The position numbers and the translations under genes were made by a program. This document shows positions 7,266 to 16,198 of a stretch of DNA of 64,000 nt, piece after piece. The stretch is taken from contig NZ_DATNGK010000135.1 in the NCBI RefSeq assembly GCF_035605935.1, forward strand, positions 1 to 64,000. The letters run 5' to 3'. Position 1 is the first letter of the stretch, and the number at the start of each line of letters is the position of its first letter. Source of the DNA: Actinocrinis sp035605935 (GTDB taxonomy: Bacteria > Actinomycetota > Actinomycetes > Streptomycetales > Catenulisporaceae). The notes below the pieces were generated by a model. It searched no databases. It worked only from the letters and a program-made list of their open reading frames with translations, and was not told the origin of the DNA.

Positions 7266-9248
7266 ATGGCTGGCACGGGTGGGGTGACAGCGGGGTATGG
7301 CGCGCAGGTTCCGTATGGCGCTGAGCGGGCGGGTTGGCCGCGGCTCGACGGGATCGCGTATGGCGGGGACTACAACCCGGAGCAGTGGCCGGAAGAGGTG
7401 TGGACCGAGGACGTCGCGCTGATGCGCGAGGCCGGGGTGAACCTGGTCAGCCTCGGCATCTTCTCCTGGGTCAAGCTCGAGCCGGAGCCGGGCAAGTTCG
7501 AGTTCGGCTGGCTGGATCGGATCATCGATCTGCTGCACGAGGGCGGCATCGCGGTCGACTTGGCCACGCCGACCGCCGCTCCCCCGGCTTGGTTCCTCAA
7601 GGCACACCCGGACATCCGGCCGGTGACGCGTGACGGCAAGGTGCTCGGCGGTGCTTCGCGGCAGACTTACTGCCCGCACGCGCCGGAGTACATCGCCGCC
7701 TGCAATCGAATCGCTGAGCAGCTCGCCGCGCGGTACTCCGACCACCCTGCGGTCGTGCTTTGGCACATCCACAACGAGTACGGCTGCCACGTAGCCGAGT
7801 GCTACTGCCCTGCTTCGGTTACCGCGTTCCAGGAGTGGGCGCAGGCGAGGTACCGCACGCTGGACGCGCTCAACGAGGCGTGGGGTACCGCGTTCTGGGG
7901 CCAGACGATCACCGCCTGGGACGAGATCGACGCGCCTCGCGAGGCCCCGGCTGACGTGAACCACGCGCAGCGGCTCGATTTCGCGCGCTTCAGCTCGGCT
8001 TCGATGCTCGAGCTGTTCAAGGCGCAGCGGGACATCGTGAAGGCGCACAACCCGGCCATCCCGGTGACCACGAACTTCATGGCAGTGCTCAACAAGCCGA
8101 TGGACCTGTGGTCGTGGGCGCGCGAGGTGGACCTGGTCTCGGACGACCACTACACCACGGCCGGCTCGCCGGTGCGGCACATCGAGCTGTCGATGGCCGC
8201 CGACCTGTGCCGGTCGCTGGCCGGCGGCGCGCCGTGGCTGCTGATGGAGCACTCGACCGGCGCGGTGAACTGGCAGCCGCGCAACGTCGCCAAGCTGCCC
8301 GGCGAAATGATCCGCAACTCGCTGGCGCACCTGGCGCGCGGCGCGGACGGCATCATGTACTTCCAGTGGCGCGCCTCGCGGGCCGGCACCGAGAAGTACC
8401 ACTCGGCGATGGTCCCGCACGCGGGCACCGACTCGCGGATCTGGCGCGACGTCGTCGAGCTGGGCCGTCAGCTGCGTGAACTGCGCCCGGTGCGCGGCGC
8501 GCGGGTCGAGGCGGACACGGCGGTCCTGTTCGACTGGGAGTCGTGGTGGGCACTGGAGCTGGACTCGCGGCCCTCGGTGGACGTGCGGTTCCTCGACATG
8601 CAGTTCGCCTACTACGAGCAGCTGTGGCGGGCGCACGTGACGGCGGACTTCGCGCACCAGAGTATGGATCTGTCGCGCTACCGGCTGGTCGTGGTGCCGC
8701 AGTCGTATGTCCTGCGCGCCGAGGAGGCGGCGAACCTGCGGCGATACGTCGAGGGCGGCGGGACGCTGGTCGTCTCGTACTTCTCGGGCATCGTGGACGA
8801 GAACGACGCGGTGCACCTCGGCGGCTATCCCGGCGCGTTGCGCGATGTGCTGGGCGTGCGCGTGGATGAGTTTCTGCCGCTGGCGGCGGGACAGTCGGTG
8901 GCTGTGCACAGTGCGGCGGACACCGGCGGCAGCGAAGCCGAGGTGGCGGGCAGCGGGACCGTGTGGAGCGAGCCGGTCGAGCTGCGCGGCGCCGAGGCGG
9001 TGCTGACGTATGCGGACGGTCCGGCGGCCGGGCATCCGGCGGTGACACGGCATCAGCTCGGCGAGGGCCAGGCCTGGTACGTCTCGACGCGACTGGATCC
9101 GGCGACGCTGCGTGAGATTTTGCGGCGTGCGGCGGCTGACGCGGGCGTCGAGTTCGACACGCAGACGCCTGACACGCTGGAGTCGGTGCGGCGGGTGAGC
9201 GCGGATGGATCGGTGCATCCGTTCACGCTGGACCACACGGCCGGATAG
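7266..9248 (+). CDS. Beta-galactosidase, GH42, C-terminally short paralogue
   Basis: Tandem paralogue of the preceding GH42 enzyme; the two are collinear and alike through most of their length. Acid/base Glu171 (HNEYG), nucleophile Glu328 (LLMEHST) and the zinc-site cysteines (TYCPHA, AECYC) are all kept, so activity is expected. A ribosome site GAGAGGAGA precedes the ATG. It has 660 aa and ends at a position matching about 35 residues before the end of its neighbour, so the last strands of the small C-terminal domain are missing. The two copies may differ in linkage or chain-length preference, as multiple GH42 enzymes in bifidobacteria do. Confidence 0.92.
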   Translation: MAGTGGVTAGYGAQVPYGAERAGWPRLDGIAYGGDYNPEQWPEEVWTEDVALMREAGVNLVSLGIFSWVKLEPEPGKFEFGWLDRIIDLLHEGGIAVDLATPTAAPPAWFLKAHPDIRPVTRDGKVLGGASRQTYCPHAPEYIAACNRIAEQLAARYSDHPAVVLWHIHNEYGCHVAECYCPASVTAFQEWAQARYRTLDALNEAWGTAFWGQTITAWDEIDAPREAPADVNHAQRLDFARFSSASMLELFKAQRDIVKAHNPAIPVTTNFMAVLNKPMDLWSWAREVDLVSDDHYTTAGSPVRHIELSMAADLCRSLAGGAPWLLMEHSTGAVNWQPRNVAKLPGEMIRNSLAHLARGADGIMYFQWRASRAGTEKYHSAMVPHAGTDSRIWRDVVELGRQLRELRPVRGARVEADTAVLFDWESWWALELDSRPSVDVRFLDMQFAYYEQLWRAHVTADFAHQSMDLSRYRLVVVPQSYVLRAEEAANLRRYVEGGGTLVVSYFSGIVDENDAVHLGGYPGALRDVLGVRVDEFLPLAAGQSVAVHSAADTGGSEAEVAGSGTVWSEPVELRGAEAVLTYADGPAAGHPAVTRHQLGEGQAWYVSTRLDPATLREILRRAAADAGVEFDTQTPDTLESVRRVSADGSVHPFTLDHTAG

Positions 9249-9330
9249 CTGACACGAATCTAAGGACTCTGTGTCTCGCTGAGCGGGACAGGCAGCGTCA
9301 ACGGACAATCGGCGTTAGCGGCGCACGGCG

Positions 9331-9369
9331 CTCGGGCGTGTGGCGCGTAACAAGCGCGACGCGCCCGAG
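9331..9369. terminator. Hairpin between convergent GH42 and DeoR genes
   Basis: CTCGGGCG (9331-9338) pairs with CGCCCGAG (9362-9369), with a further GCGC/GCGC pairing inside. It lies between the ends of two converging genes, so a bidirectional terminator is likely. There is no clear U-run, which is usual in such GC-rich genomes. Confidence 0.6.
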
Positions 9370-9381
9370 TGACCGGGTCGG

Positions 9382-10197
9382 TTATGCGATGAGGAGGTGG
9401 CGGATGTGTTCGGTGGCCTCAGCGCGGGCTACCTCCGGCAGTCCGCCATCGGTCACCCAGGTGTCCACGGCGGACAGCGGGGCGAAGGTGGCCAGCCCGG
9501 CCAGTCCCCACTTGCTGTGGTCGGCGACGGCGACGACCCGCCGCGCGGCCGCGATCAGTGCCCGGTTGGTCTCCGCCTCGGCCAGGTTCGGCGTGGAAAG
9601 GCCGGCGCCGATCGAGATGCCATGGCAGCCCACGAACGCCAGGTCGAAGTTCAGCGAGCGGATCGCCTGATCCGCGACCGGGCCGACCAGGGCGTCAGAC
9701 GGGGTGCGCATCCCGCCGGTGAGCACCACAGTCGCGCCATGCCGGGCTCCGGGCGGACGCAACCGCTGCGCGAAGAGTTCGGCGATGCGCATCGAGTTGG
9801 TGACCACGGTCAGGTCGGAGACGTCGGTGAGCCGGCGCGCGAGGGCGAAGGTGGTCGTTCCGGCCGACAGCGCGACCGCGCCGCCGCGTGGGACCAGGGC
9901 CGCGGCCGCCTCGGCGATCGCCTCCTTGGCCGCGGTCTCCAGGGTGCGCTTGGCCTCGAAGCCCGGCTCGTGCGCGCTGGACTCGCCGAGCGCGACCGCG
10001 CCGCCGTGCACCTTTTCCAGCAGCCCGTCGCGGGCCAGCGCGTCGAGGTCGCGGCGGACCGTCATGTCGGAGACACCGAAGCGCAGCACCAGGTCAGTCA
10101 CCCGCACCCCGCCGCGGGCGCGCACTTCGGCCGCGATCGCGGCGCGGCGCTGTTCGGCCAGCAGCCCTCGGCCGTCGTCCGTGTCGACCTGAGCCAT
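9382..10197 (-). CDS. DeoR-family transcriptional regulator
   Basis: A 271-aa repressor of the DeoR/GlpR family. The N-terminal winged helix-turn-helix reads VTDLVLRFGVSDMTVRRDLD (about residues 29-48), and the C-terminal DeoRC sensor domain, which usually binds a phosphosugar, includes VTNSMRIAELF and FVGCHGI. ATG at 10197 is preceded by AAGGAG with 5 nt spacing; longer readings to 10305 lack such a site and are not conserved. It is transcribed away from galT-galE-galK, and the 168 bp between them contain repeated GTTCRA elements, so it most likely represses the Leloir operon and itself, with a galactose metabolite as inducer (inference). Confidence 0.93.
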   Translation of the reverse strand: MAQVDTDDGRGLLAEQRRAAIAAEVRARGGVRVTDLVLRFGVSDMTVRRDLDALARDGLLEKVHGGAVALGESSAHEPGFEAKRTLETAAKEAIAEAAAALVPRGGAVALSAGTTTFALARRLTDVSDLTVVTNSMRIAELFAQRLRPPGARHGATVVLTGGMRTPSDALVGPVADQAIRSLNFDLAFVGCHGISIGAGLSTPNLAEAETNRALIAAARRVVAVADHSKWGLAGLATFAPLSAVDTWVTDGGLPEVARAEATEHIRHLLIA

Positions 10198-10287
10198 CGC
10201 TGCTCCTTCTCGCCTTCGCGACCCCCCGCGTTCCGGCTCGTTCGCGGTGCGGCTGCGCCCAATTCTCGTCCGGGACGAGCGACTGTG

Positions 10288-10351
10288 TCGAACGTTCGAA
10301 ACCATGCTAGCCCTTGTGAGTTAACGTTCAACCGTGTTTGAATATGTTCGA
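10288..10351. promoter_or_regulatory. Repeated GTTCRA elements, candidate DeoR operator
   Basis: Three direct copies of a YGTTCRA element occur at 10293-10299, 10325-10331 and 10345-10351. The first is part of the perfect palindrome TCGAACGTTCGA (10288-10299), and the second forms TTCAA-n6-TTGAA (10327-10342). The cluster ends at the galT ribosome site, fitting repression of galT-galE-galK by the divergent DeoR protein. Confidence 0.6.
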
Positions 10352-10365
10352 TGAAGGAGCTACCG

Positions 10366-11463
10366 GTGAAGAAGACAGTCACGCAGCTGGCGGACGGCCG
10401 TGAGCTGATCTATTACGACGCCGGCGACGCCGAGACACGGGGCGCGTTCGCCGATCAGCGGCCGCTTGAGCCAGTCGACACCACCAGCGAAACCCGCTTC
10501 GACCCGGTGCAGGGCGAGTGGGTCGCGGTGGCCGCGCACCGGCAGGGCCGGCCGTATCTTCCGCCGACCAACAGCTGCCCGCTGTGCCCCTCGACGCCCG
10601 AGTGGCACAGCGAGATCCCCGCCCCGGACTACGAGGTCGTCGTCTTCGAGAACCGGTTCCCTTCGCTCAGCGGGCTCCCGGCGGAGCAGGATACGCTCAC
10701 CGGTCCGCTGCCGCATCGCGCGCACGTGGGCGGAGGGCGCTGCGAAGTGGTCTGCTTCACCTCGGATCACAACGCCACCTTCGCAAGCCTCGATGAAGCT
10801 CGGGTGCTGCTGGTGCTGGAGGCGTGGACCGACCGCACCGCCGAGCTTTCGGCGCTGCCCGGCACGCGCCAGGTGTACTGCTTCGAGAACCGGGGCAACG
10901 AGATCGGCGTCACGCTGACGCACCCGCACGGCCAGGTCTATGCGTTCCCCTATCTGACCCCGAAGACCGCGCGCGCGGTGGACAGCGCCGCCGCGCACCG
11001 GGAGCGCACCGGCCGCAACCTCTTCGACGACGTGCTCGCGGCGGAGCGGGCCGGCAGCCGGGTGGTGCTGGAGAACGAGGAGTGGACGGCGTTCGTGCCG
11101 TTCGCCGCGCGCTGGCCGTACGAGGTGCACCTGTACCCGAACCGGCGGGTCGGCGACTTCACCAAGCTCGACGATGCGCAGCGCTCGGCATTCCCCAGCG
11201 TGTACTTGGAGCTCTTGGGACGTTTTGATCGGCTGTTCACCGGACGCTCAGCCCCGACCCCGTACATTGCGGCTTGGCACCAGGCACCGGTCGCCCCGAC
11301 CGGGACCCGGCCCGAGCTGGCCCTGCACCTTGAGCTGTTCACCGTGCTGCGCACCGCGGACAAGCTCAAGTACCTGGCCGGCACGGAATCCGGGATGGGT
11401 GCCTTCATGAACGATGTGTCGCCCGAGCGGGCGGCCGCGAGACTGCGAGAGGTTGCGGGATGA
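10366..11463 (+). CDS. galT: Galactose-1-phosphate uridylyltransferase
   Basis: Leloir enzyme exchanging UMP between UDP-glucose and galactose-1-phosphate. The active-site motif HPHGQ occurs at residues 186-190, the second His being the uridylylated nucleophile. An NSCPLCP motif supplies metal-site cysteines, and a FENRFPS segment is typical of the family. Length, 365 aa, is normal. GTG 10366 is chosen because AAGGAG (10354-10359) stands 6 nt before it; an ATG at 10351 overlaps that ribosome site. It begins the galT-galE-galK operon and overlaps galE by 4 bp. Confidence 0.96.
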   Translation: MKKTVTQLADGRELIYYDAGDAETRGAFADQRPLEPVDTTSETRFDPVQGEWVAVAAHRQGRPYLPPTNSCPLCPSTPEWHSEIPAPDYEVVVFENRFPSLSGLPAEQDTLTGPLPHRAHVGGGRCEVVCFTSDHNATFASLDEARVLLVLEAWTDRTAELSALPGTRQVYCFENRGNEIGVTLTHPHGQVYAFPYLTPKTARAVDSAAAHRERTGRNLFDDVLAAERAGSRVVLENEEWTAFVPFAARWPYEVHLYPNRRVGDFTKLDDAQRSAFPSVYLELLGRFDRLFTGRSAPTPYIAAWHQAPVAPTGTRPELALHLELFTVLRTADKLKYLAGTESGMGAFMNDVSPERAAARLREVAG

Positions 11464-12458
11464 CTCTGACGCCCGGTCCGGCGGACGGCGCGCGGGTTCT
11501 GGTGACGGGTGGCGCGGGCTATATCGGCTCGGTGGTGGCCGCGCGGCTGCTCGAATCCGGGTACCGCGTGACAGTGCTCGATGATCTGTCCACCGGGCAC
11601 CGGGTCGGCGTTCCGCAGGGCGCGGAGTTCGTCGAGGGCCGGATCCACGACACCGCGGCCAAGGTGCTCGACCCCTCGTTCGCGGCCGTGCTGCACTTCG
11701 CGGCGTTCTCACAGGTCGGCGAGTCGGTCGCGAAGCCGGAGAAGTACTGGGCGAACAACGTCGTCGGCACGCACCTGCTGCTCGACGCGATGCGCGAGGC
11801 CGGGGTCCGGAAGCTGGTGTTCTCCTCGACGGCCGCGGTGTACGGCGAGCCGGAGACGGTGCCGATCCTGGAGACCGCGCGCACCGCTCCGACGAGCCCG
11901 TACGGCGCGACGAAACTGGCCGTGGACCACATGATCTCGGCCGAGGCGATCGCGCATGGCCTGGCCGCCGTTTCGCTGCGGTACTTCAACGTCGCAGGGT
12001 CCTACAACGGCTTCGGCGAGCGGCACGATCCTGAGTCGCACCTGATTCCGCTGGTCTTGAAGGCCGCGCTGGGCGAGCGGCCCGCGATCACCTTGTTCGG
12101 GACCGACTATCCGACCCCGGACGGCACCTGCATCCGCGACTACATCCACGTCGCAGACCTCGCCGACGCGCACCTGCGCGCGTTGCACCGCGCGCACGAG
12201 GGCGAGCACCTGATCTGCAACCTCGGCAACGGCCGCGGTTTCACGGTGCGCGAAGTGATCGACGCCGCGCGCCGGGTCACCGGCCGGGACATCCCGCAGG
12301 CGGAGGCGGAGCGCCGGGCCGGCGATCCCGCGACGCTCGTGGCCGGAGCGCAGCGCGCGGAAACGGAACTCGGCTGGCGCCCGCAGCATGTGGACCTCGA
12401 CACGATGGTCGCCGACGCTTGGAGCTTCGCGCAGGCCGTTCGCGCCGAAGGCCGGTAA
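11460..12458 (+). CDS. galE: UDP-glucose 4-epimerase
   Basis: NAD-dependent short-chain dehydrogenase fold enzyme interconverting UDP-galactose and UDP-glucose, regenerating UDP-glucose for GalT. GGAGYIG (residues 17-23) is the NAD-binding loop; catalytic Tyr148 and Lys152 lie in SPYGATK, with the Ser/Thr region FSSTAAVYG before them. Length, 332 aa, is typical. Its ATG overlaps the galT stop (ATGA), showing coupling. A 76-bp gap separates it from galK. Confidence 0.96.
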   Translation: MTLTPGPADGARVLVTGGAGYIGSVVAARLLESGYRVTVLDDLSTGHRVGVPQGAEFVEGRIHDTAAKVLDPSFAAVLHFAAFSQVGESVAKPEKYWANNVVGTHLLLDAMREAGVRKLVFSSTAAVYGEPETVPILETARTAPTSPYGATKLAVDHMISAEAIAHGLAAVSLRYFNVAGSYNGFGERHDPESHLIPLVLKAALGERPAITLFGTDYPTPDGTCIRDYIHVADLADAHLRALHRAHEGEHLICNLGNGRGFTVREVIDAARRVTGRDIPQAEAERRAGDPATLVAGAQRAETELGWRPQHVDLDTMVADAWSFAQAVRAEGR

Positions 12459-12534
12459 CAGCGCACGAGCTCGGTAACTCGCCCTTTTCTCTTTCTTCCT
12501 CCCGCCCGTTCAGCCCTTGGGAAGCAGGCAGTCA

Positions 12535-13713
12535 GTGAACGTCGTCGACCCGATCGCCGCCGAGGCGACCAAGCTGTTCGAGTCCGTATACGGCGGCCGG
12601 CCGCAGGGCCTGTGGGCCGCGCCCGGCCGGGTGAACGTCATCGGCGAGCACACCGACTACAACGAGGGTTTCGTGCTGCCGATGGCGATCGACCGGTACA
12701 CGGTGGTCGCGGCGGCGAAGCGGACGGATGGCCGGTTGCGCGTGGTGTCGTCGGCGGGCGACCAGCGGGTGATCGAGGTGGATCTGGCGGCGCTCACTCC
12801 GGGCTTTCCGCAGGGCTGGACCGAGTACCCGGCGGGCGTCGCCTGGGCGCTGCGCGGCGCCGGCATCCTGAAGGAGAACTTCACCGGCGCTGACCTGGCG
12901 TTCGTTTCCACGGTCCCGGTCGGCGCGGGCCTTTCCTCGTCGGCGGCGCTGGAGTGCTCGACCGGCCTGGCTCTCGCCGGGCTGGCCGGAGCCGAGACGG
13001 ACCTCAGCACCGCGGACCTCGCGCGCCTTTCGCAGTACGCTGAGAACGCGTACGCGAACGTCCCGTGCGGCCCGCTGGACCAGCTCGCCTCGGCGTTCGG
13101 CGAGGATGGCAGGGTGCTGTTCATCGACACCCGCTCGTTCGAGATCGCGCCGCACCCCTTCGATCTGGCCGCGGCCGGTCTCACCTTGCTGGTGATCGAC
13201 ACGAAGGTCAGCCACGACCACGGCGAGTCCGGCTATCCGGCGCGGCGGGCGAGCTGCGAGAAGGCGGCGGCGGCGCTCGGCGTGCGGGCGCTGCGGGACC
13301 TGACGCCGGCCGATCTCGAGCGAGCGCAGCGGGAACTCGACGAGGTCACCGCGCGCCGAGTGCGGCACGTGGTGACCGAGGACGAGCGGGTCGAGCAGTT
13401 CGTCAGCCTGCTGACGGAGGGCGAGCTGGTCGGCGAGCGGCTGCGCGCGGCGGGTGAGCTGATGACAGCGTCGCACGTGTCCCTGCGTGACGATTTCGAA
13501 GTCTCCTGCGACGAATTGGATGTCGTCGTCGACGCGGCGCTGCGTGCGGGTGCCCATGGCGCGCGGATGACCGGCGGCGGCTTCGGCGGCAGCGCGATCG
13601 CGCTGGTGTCGGTCGGCGACGCGGAGCAGGTCAGCGAGAGCGTGCTGGCGGCGCTGCCGCAGGCGGAGATCTTCCGGGCGATCCCGGCGCAGGGTGCGCA
13701 CCGGGTTCGCTAG
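12535..13713 (+). CDS. galK: Galactokinase
   Basis: GHMP-family kinase phosphorylating galactose at C1, the entry step of the Leloir pathway. The substrate motif GRVNVIGEHTDYN lies near residue 30, the ATP-binding GHMP motif is PVGAGLSSSAALE, and the C-terminal GHMP motif reads GARMTGGGFGGSAIALV. Length, 392 aa from GTG 12535, is typical. A TTG at 12517 is possible but lacks a better ribosome site. It is the third gene of the gal operon; galactose would come from the two GH42 enzymes upstream. Confidence 0.95.
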   Translation: MNVVDPIAAEATKLFESVYGGRPQGLWAAPGRVNVIGEHTDYNEGFVLPMAIDRYTVVAAAKRTDGRLRVVSSAGDQRVIEVDLAALTPGFPQGWTEYPAGVAWALRGAGILKENFTGADLAFVSTVPVGAGLSSSAALECSTGLALAGLAGAETDLSTADLARLSQYAENAYANVPCGPLDQLASAFGEDGRVLFIDTRSFEIAPHPFDLAAAGLTLLVIDTKVSHDHGESGYPARRASCEKAAAALGVRALRDLTPADLERAQRELDEVTARRVRHVVTEDERVEQFVSLLTEGELVGERLRAAGELMTASHVSLRDDFEVSCDELDVVVDAALRAGAHGARMTGGGFGGSAIALVSVGDAEQVSESVLAALPQAEIFRAIPAQGAHRVR

Positions 13714-13788
13714 GGCACGGCAAAAGTGTCCAGTCGAGCGAGACACAGGGCACTGTGATGCGTTCGCCCAGGTAGAACGTCCAATGCT

Positions 13789-15345
13789 TTAGGCGCCGCT
13801 GGACCGGAAGCGGATTCGGGTTCCGGGCGGCGCTTGGGCCGCCGGGCCGAGGGCGGCGGCGGGCAGGACCCCGATCACCGGATAGCCGCCGGTCGGCGGA
13901 TGGTCGGCCAGGAAGATGATCGGGTGGCCGTCGGCCGGGACCTGGATCGCGCCGAGGACCGCGCCCTCGCTCGCGATCGTGTCCGCCCCGGTGCGCGGCA
14001 GGGCCGGGCCGTCGAGGCGCAGCGCGATCCGGTTCGACGTGGGCGAAACCGTGAACTCGCGCGTCGTGAGCAGCTGCCAGGCTGACTCCGGGAAGGCGGC
14101 GGGCCGCGGGCCGAGCACGATCGGGAGTTCGATCATCGACCCGGGATCGGCCGCGGCGGCCACCGTGACCGGGTAGGTGTCAGCGGGCTGCGGTGGTCCG
14201 GCAGCCTTGCCGATCGGGAGAAGGTCGCCGTCGCGAAGGCGCCCCTTGCTGCCGAGGCCGGAAAGCAGATCGGTGGAGCGGCTGCCGAGTACCGGCGCAA
14301 CAGTGATGCCGCCGGCGATGGCGATGTAGTTCCGCACGCCTTGGGTCGCCGTGCCGACGTCGAGCGTCTGGCCCGTCTGCAACGCGATCGGAGCGGACCA
14401 CGGCGCCGGGCGGCCGTCGACGCGCACCGGGGCGACAGCGCCGCAAACCGCGACGACGATCGGCGCTAGCGCCCTGAGCGTCAGGCCACTGACCGTCGCC
14501 TCCAGCGTCGCGGCGTCTGGGTTGTTGCCTACAAGATGATTGGCGAGGCGATGCGCGGCCTGGTCCAGTGCGCCGCTGCGCGGGACTCCGAGGTACGCGT
14601 ATCCGGGACGGCCGAGGTCCTGGAGCGTGGTGAGCGCGCCCGCCCGGGTGATTTCGATAGCGGGTACGGAGGCCGGCGGCGGGGGTGTGGCGGCGGCCGC
14701 GGTCCGGCCACGTCGTGCGACGGCTGAAGCGCCGCTGACCGGGACGAAGCGCACGGTGCTGCCAGGAACGAGCAGCGCGGGTTCCGCACGGTCCAGATCC
14801 CAGAGGTCTGCGTCGGTCGTGCCGATCAAATTCCAACCGCCAGGTGACGCGCTGGGATAGACCCCCGTGTAGGGCCCTGCCACGGCGACCGAGCCAGGCG
14901 GCACGCTCGCACGCGGGGTCGCCCGGCGCGGTAGTTGGTAGCGCTCCGGCAGGCCGGTCAGATAGGCGAAGCCCGGGGAGAATCCGCAAAAGGCGACGCG
15001 ATATTCGTGGGCTGAGTGGATCGCCGCGACCTCGTCCGCTGACACGCCCCACGCCTTGGCGACTTCGGCCAGATCCGGGCCGTCGTAGTGGACGGGGATG
15101 CGGATTGTGGAGCCGAACGCGGCTTGGGCGGCGGCTGGTTTCCAGTTCGCCAGCAGCGCGGCGAGCCGCGCCGGATCAGCGAGACCGTCAATCAGGACCG
15201 TTCGCTCGGCCGGGACGATGTCGTCGACCGGTGGCAGCGTGCCTTCGACCCGGCGGCGCAGCAGATCGGCGTGCAGGGCCGCGACTTCGGCGAGATCTGC
15301 GCACTCGACGAGCAGTGCGTGCGGTCCGTATCGAAGCGCAATCAC
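13789..15345 (-). CDS. 5-oxoprolinase subunits B and C fused (PxpB-PxpC)
   Basis: Fusion of the two ATP-hydrolysing and carboxyltransferase-like subunits that act with PxpA to open 5-oxoproline to glutamate. Residues about 1-205 match PxpB (KipI type; GFSPGFAYLTGLP and PRRATPRASVPPGSVAVAG), and residues about 230-515 match PxpC (KipA type; ALTTLQDLGRPGYAYLGVPR and SGALDQAAHRLAN). In many bacteria these are separate genes. GTG 15345 gives the expected N-terminus, directly after pxpA; a GTG at 15387 would overlap pxpA and add a non-conserved leader. The same domain pair also occurs in urea amidolyase-like proteins, but the pxpA neighbour settles the assignment. Confidence 0.9.
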   Translation of the reverse strand: MIALRYGPHALLVECADLAEVAALHADLLRRRVEGTLPPVDDIVPAERTVLIDGLADPARLAALLANWKPAAAQAAFGSTIRIPVHYDGPDLAEVAKAWGVSADEVAAIHSAHEYRVAFCGFSPGFAYLTGLPERYQLPRRATPRASVPPGSVAVAGPYTGVYPSASPGGWNLIGTTDADLWDLDRAEPALLVPGSTVRFVPVSGASAVARRGRTAAAATPPPPASVPAIEITRAGALTTLQDLGRPGYAYLGVPRSGALDQAAHRLANHLVGNNPDAATLEATVSGLTLRALAPIVVAVCGAVAPVRVDGRPAPWSAPIALQTGQTLDVGTATQGVRNYIAIAGGITVAPVLGSRSTDLLSGLGSKGRLRDGDLLPIGKAAGPPQPADTYPVTVAAAADPGSMIELPIVLGPRPAAFPESAWQLLTTREFTVSPTSNRIALRLDGPALPRTGADTIASEGAVLGAIQVPADGHPIIFLADHPPTGGYPVIGVLPAAALGPAAQAPPGTRIRFRSSGA

Positions 15346-15358
15346 GGCCGCTGCCCGC

Positions 15359-16132
15359 CTAGGCGACGAATGGTCGAATACTGACACCGGCTGCGGTCAG
15401 TGCTTCGCGCACCCGCACGGCGAGGTCGACGGCCCCCGGCGTATCGCCGTGCAGGCACAGGGAATCCGCCGCGACGGGAATGCGGTCGCCGGTCGCCGCG
15501 ATCACCGAGCCTTCCGTCGCGATGCCTACAGACCGTTTCACTACTTGCTCCGGGTCGTGCAGGACCGCCCCCGGTTCGGTACGCGGCACGAGAGTGCCGT
15601 CCGGCCGGTACGCACGATCGGCGAATGCCTCGATGACGATCGGCAGCCGCGCCGCGCCCGCCGCTCGATGCACCGCCGATCCCGGGAGGCCGAGGACCGG
15701 CAGTTCGCCGCCGGACAGCAGGATCCCGTCGACGACGGCGTCGGCCTGGCCCTCGTCCCACACGATGCGGTTGTAGAGAGCGCCGTGCGGTTTCACGTAG
15801 GCCACGTCCGCGCCAGCAGCGCGGGCGAAAACCCGTAGCGCGCCGATCTGGTAGGCGACCTCGTCGGCCAGTTCGCGCGGCGGGACGTCCATCGCGCGGC
15901 GGCCGAATCCGGCCAGGTCGCGGTAGGAGACCTGCGCGCCGATCCGGACGCCGTGCGCGGCGGCGAGAGCGCACACGCGGCGCATCGTGGACGGGTCGCC
16001 GGCATGGAAGCCGCAGGCCACGTTCGCACTGGTCACGATGGCCAGCAGCGCCTCGTCGTCGGTCAGCTGCCAGCGGCCGAAGCCCTCGCCGAGGTCGGCG
16101 TTGAGATCGATGGACAAGGTGCCGTGCGCCAT
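15359..16132 (-). CDS. pxpA: 5-oxoprolinase subunit A (LamB/YcsF family)
   Basis: Subunit of the bacterial ATP-dependent 5-oxoprolinase that removes damaged glutamate as 5-oxoproline. The LamB/YcsF signature is clear: IDLNADLGEGFGRW at the start, SANVACGFHAGDP, then GAQVSYRDLAGFGRR and VKPHGALYN. Length, 257 aa, is usual. A TATCGT box stands 6 nt upstream of the ATG with no ribosome site, so the mRNA may be leaderless. It is followed 13 bp later by the fused pxpB-pxpC, completing the enzyme. Confidence 0.94.
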   Translation of the reverse strand: MAHGTLSIDLNADLGEGFGRWQLTDDEALLAIVTSANVACGFHAGDPSTMRRVCALAAAHGVRIGAQVSYRDLAGFGRRAMDVPPRELADEVAYQIGALRVFARAAGADVAYVKPHGALYNRIVWDEGQADAVVDGILLSGGELPVLGLPGSAVHRAAGAARLPIVIEAFADRAYRPDGTLVPRTEPGAVLHDPEQVVKRSVGIATEGSVIAATGDRIPVAADSLCLHGDTPGAVDLAVRVREALTAAGVSIRPFVA

Positions 16133-16198
16133 GACGGAACGATATCGGGCGATCGGGCGGAAAACGGGGAGGTCAAGCCTGGGCCGTGGGTAAACGAC

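Noticed and set aside
7173..9308. 711-codon minus-strand open frame opposite the second GH42 gene
   Set aside because: It mirrors the GH42 gene frame on the other strand, a common artefact of very high GC at third codon positions; the translation is His/Arg-rich without motifs.
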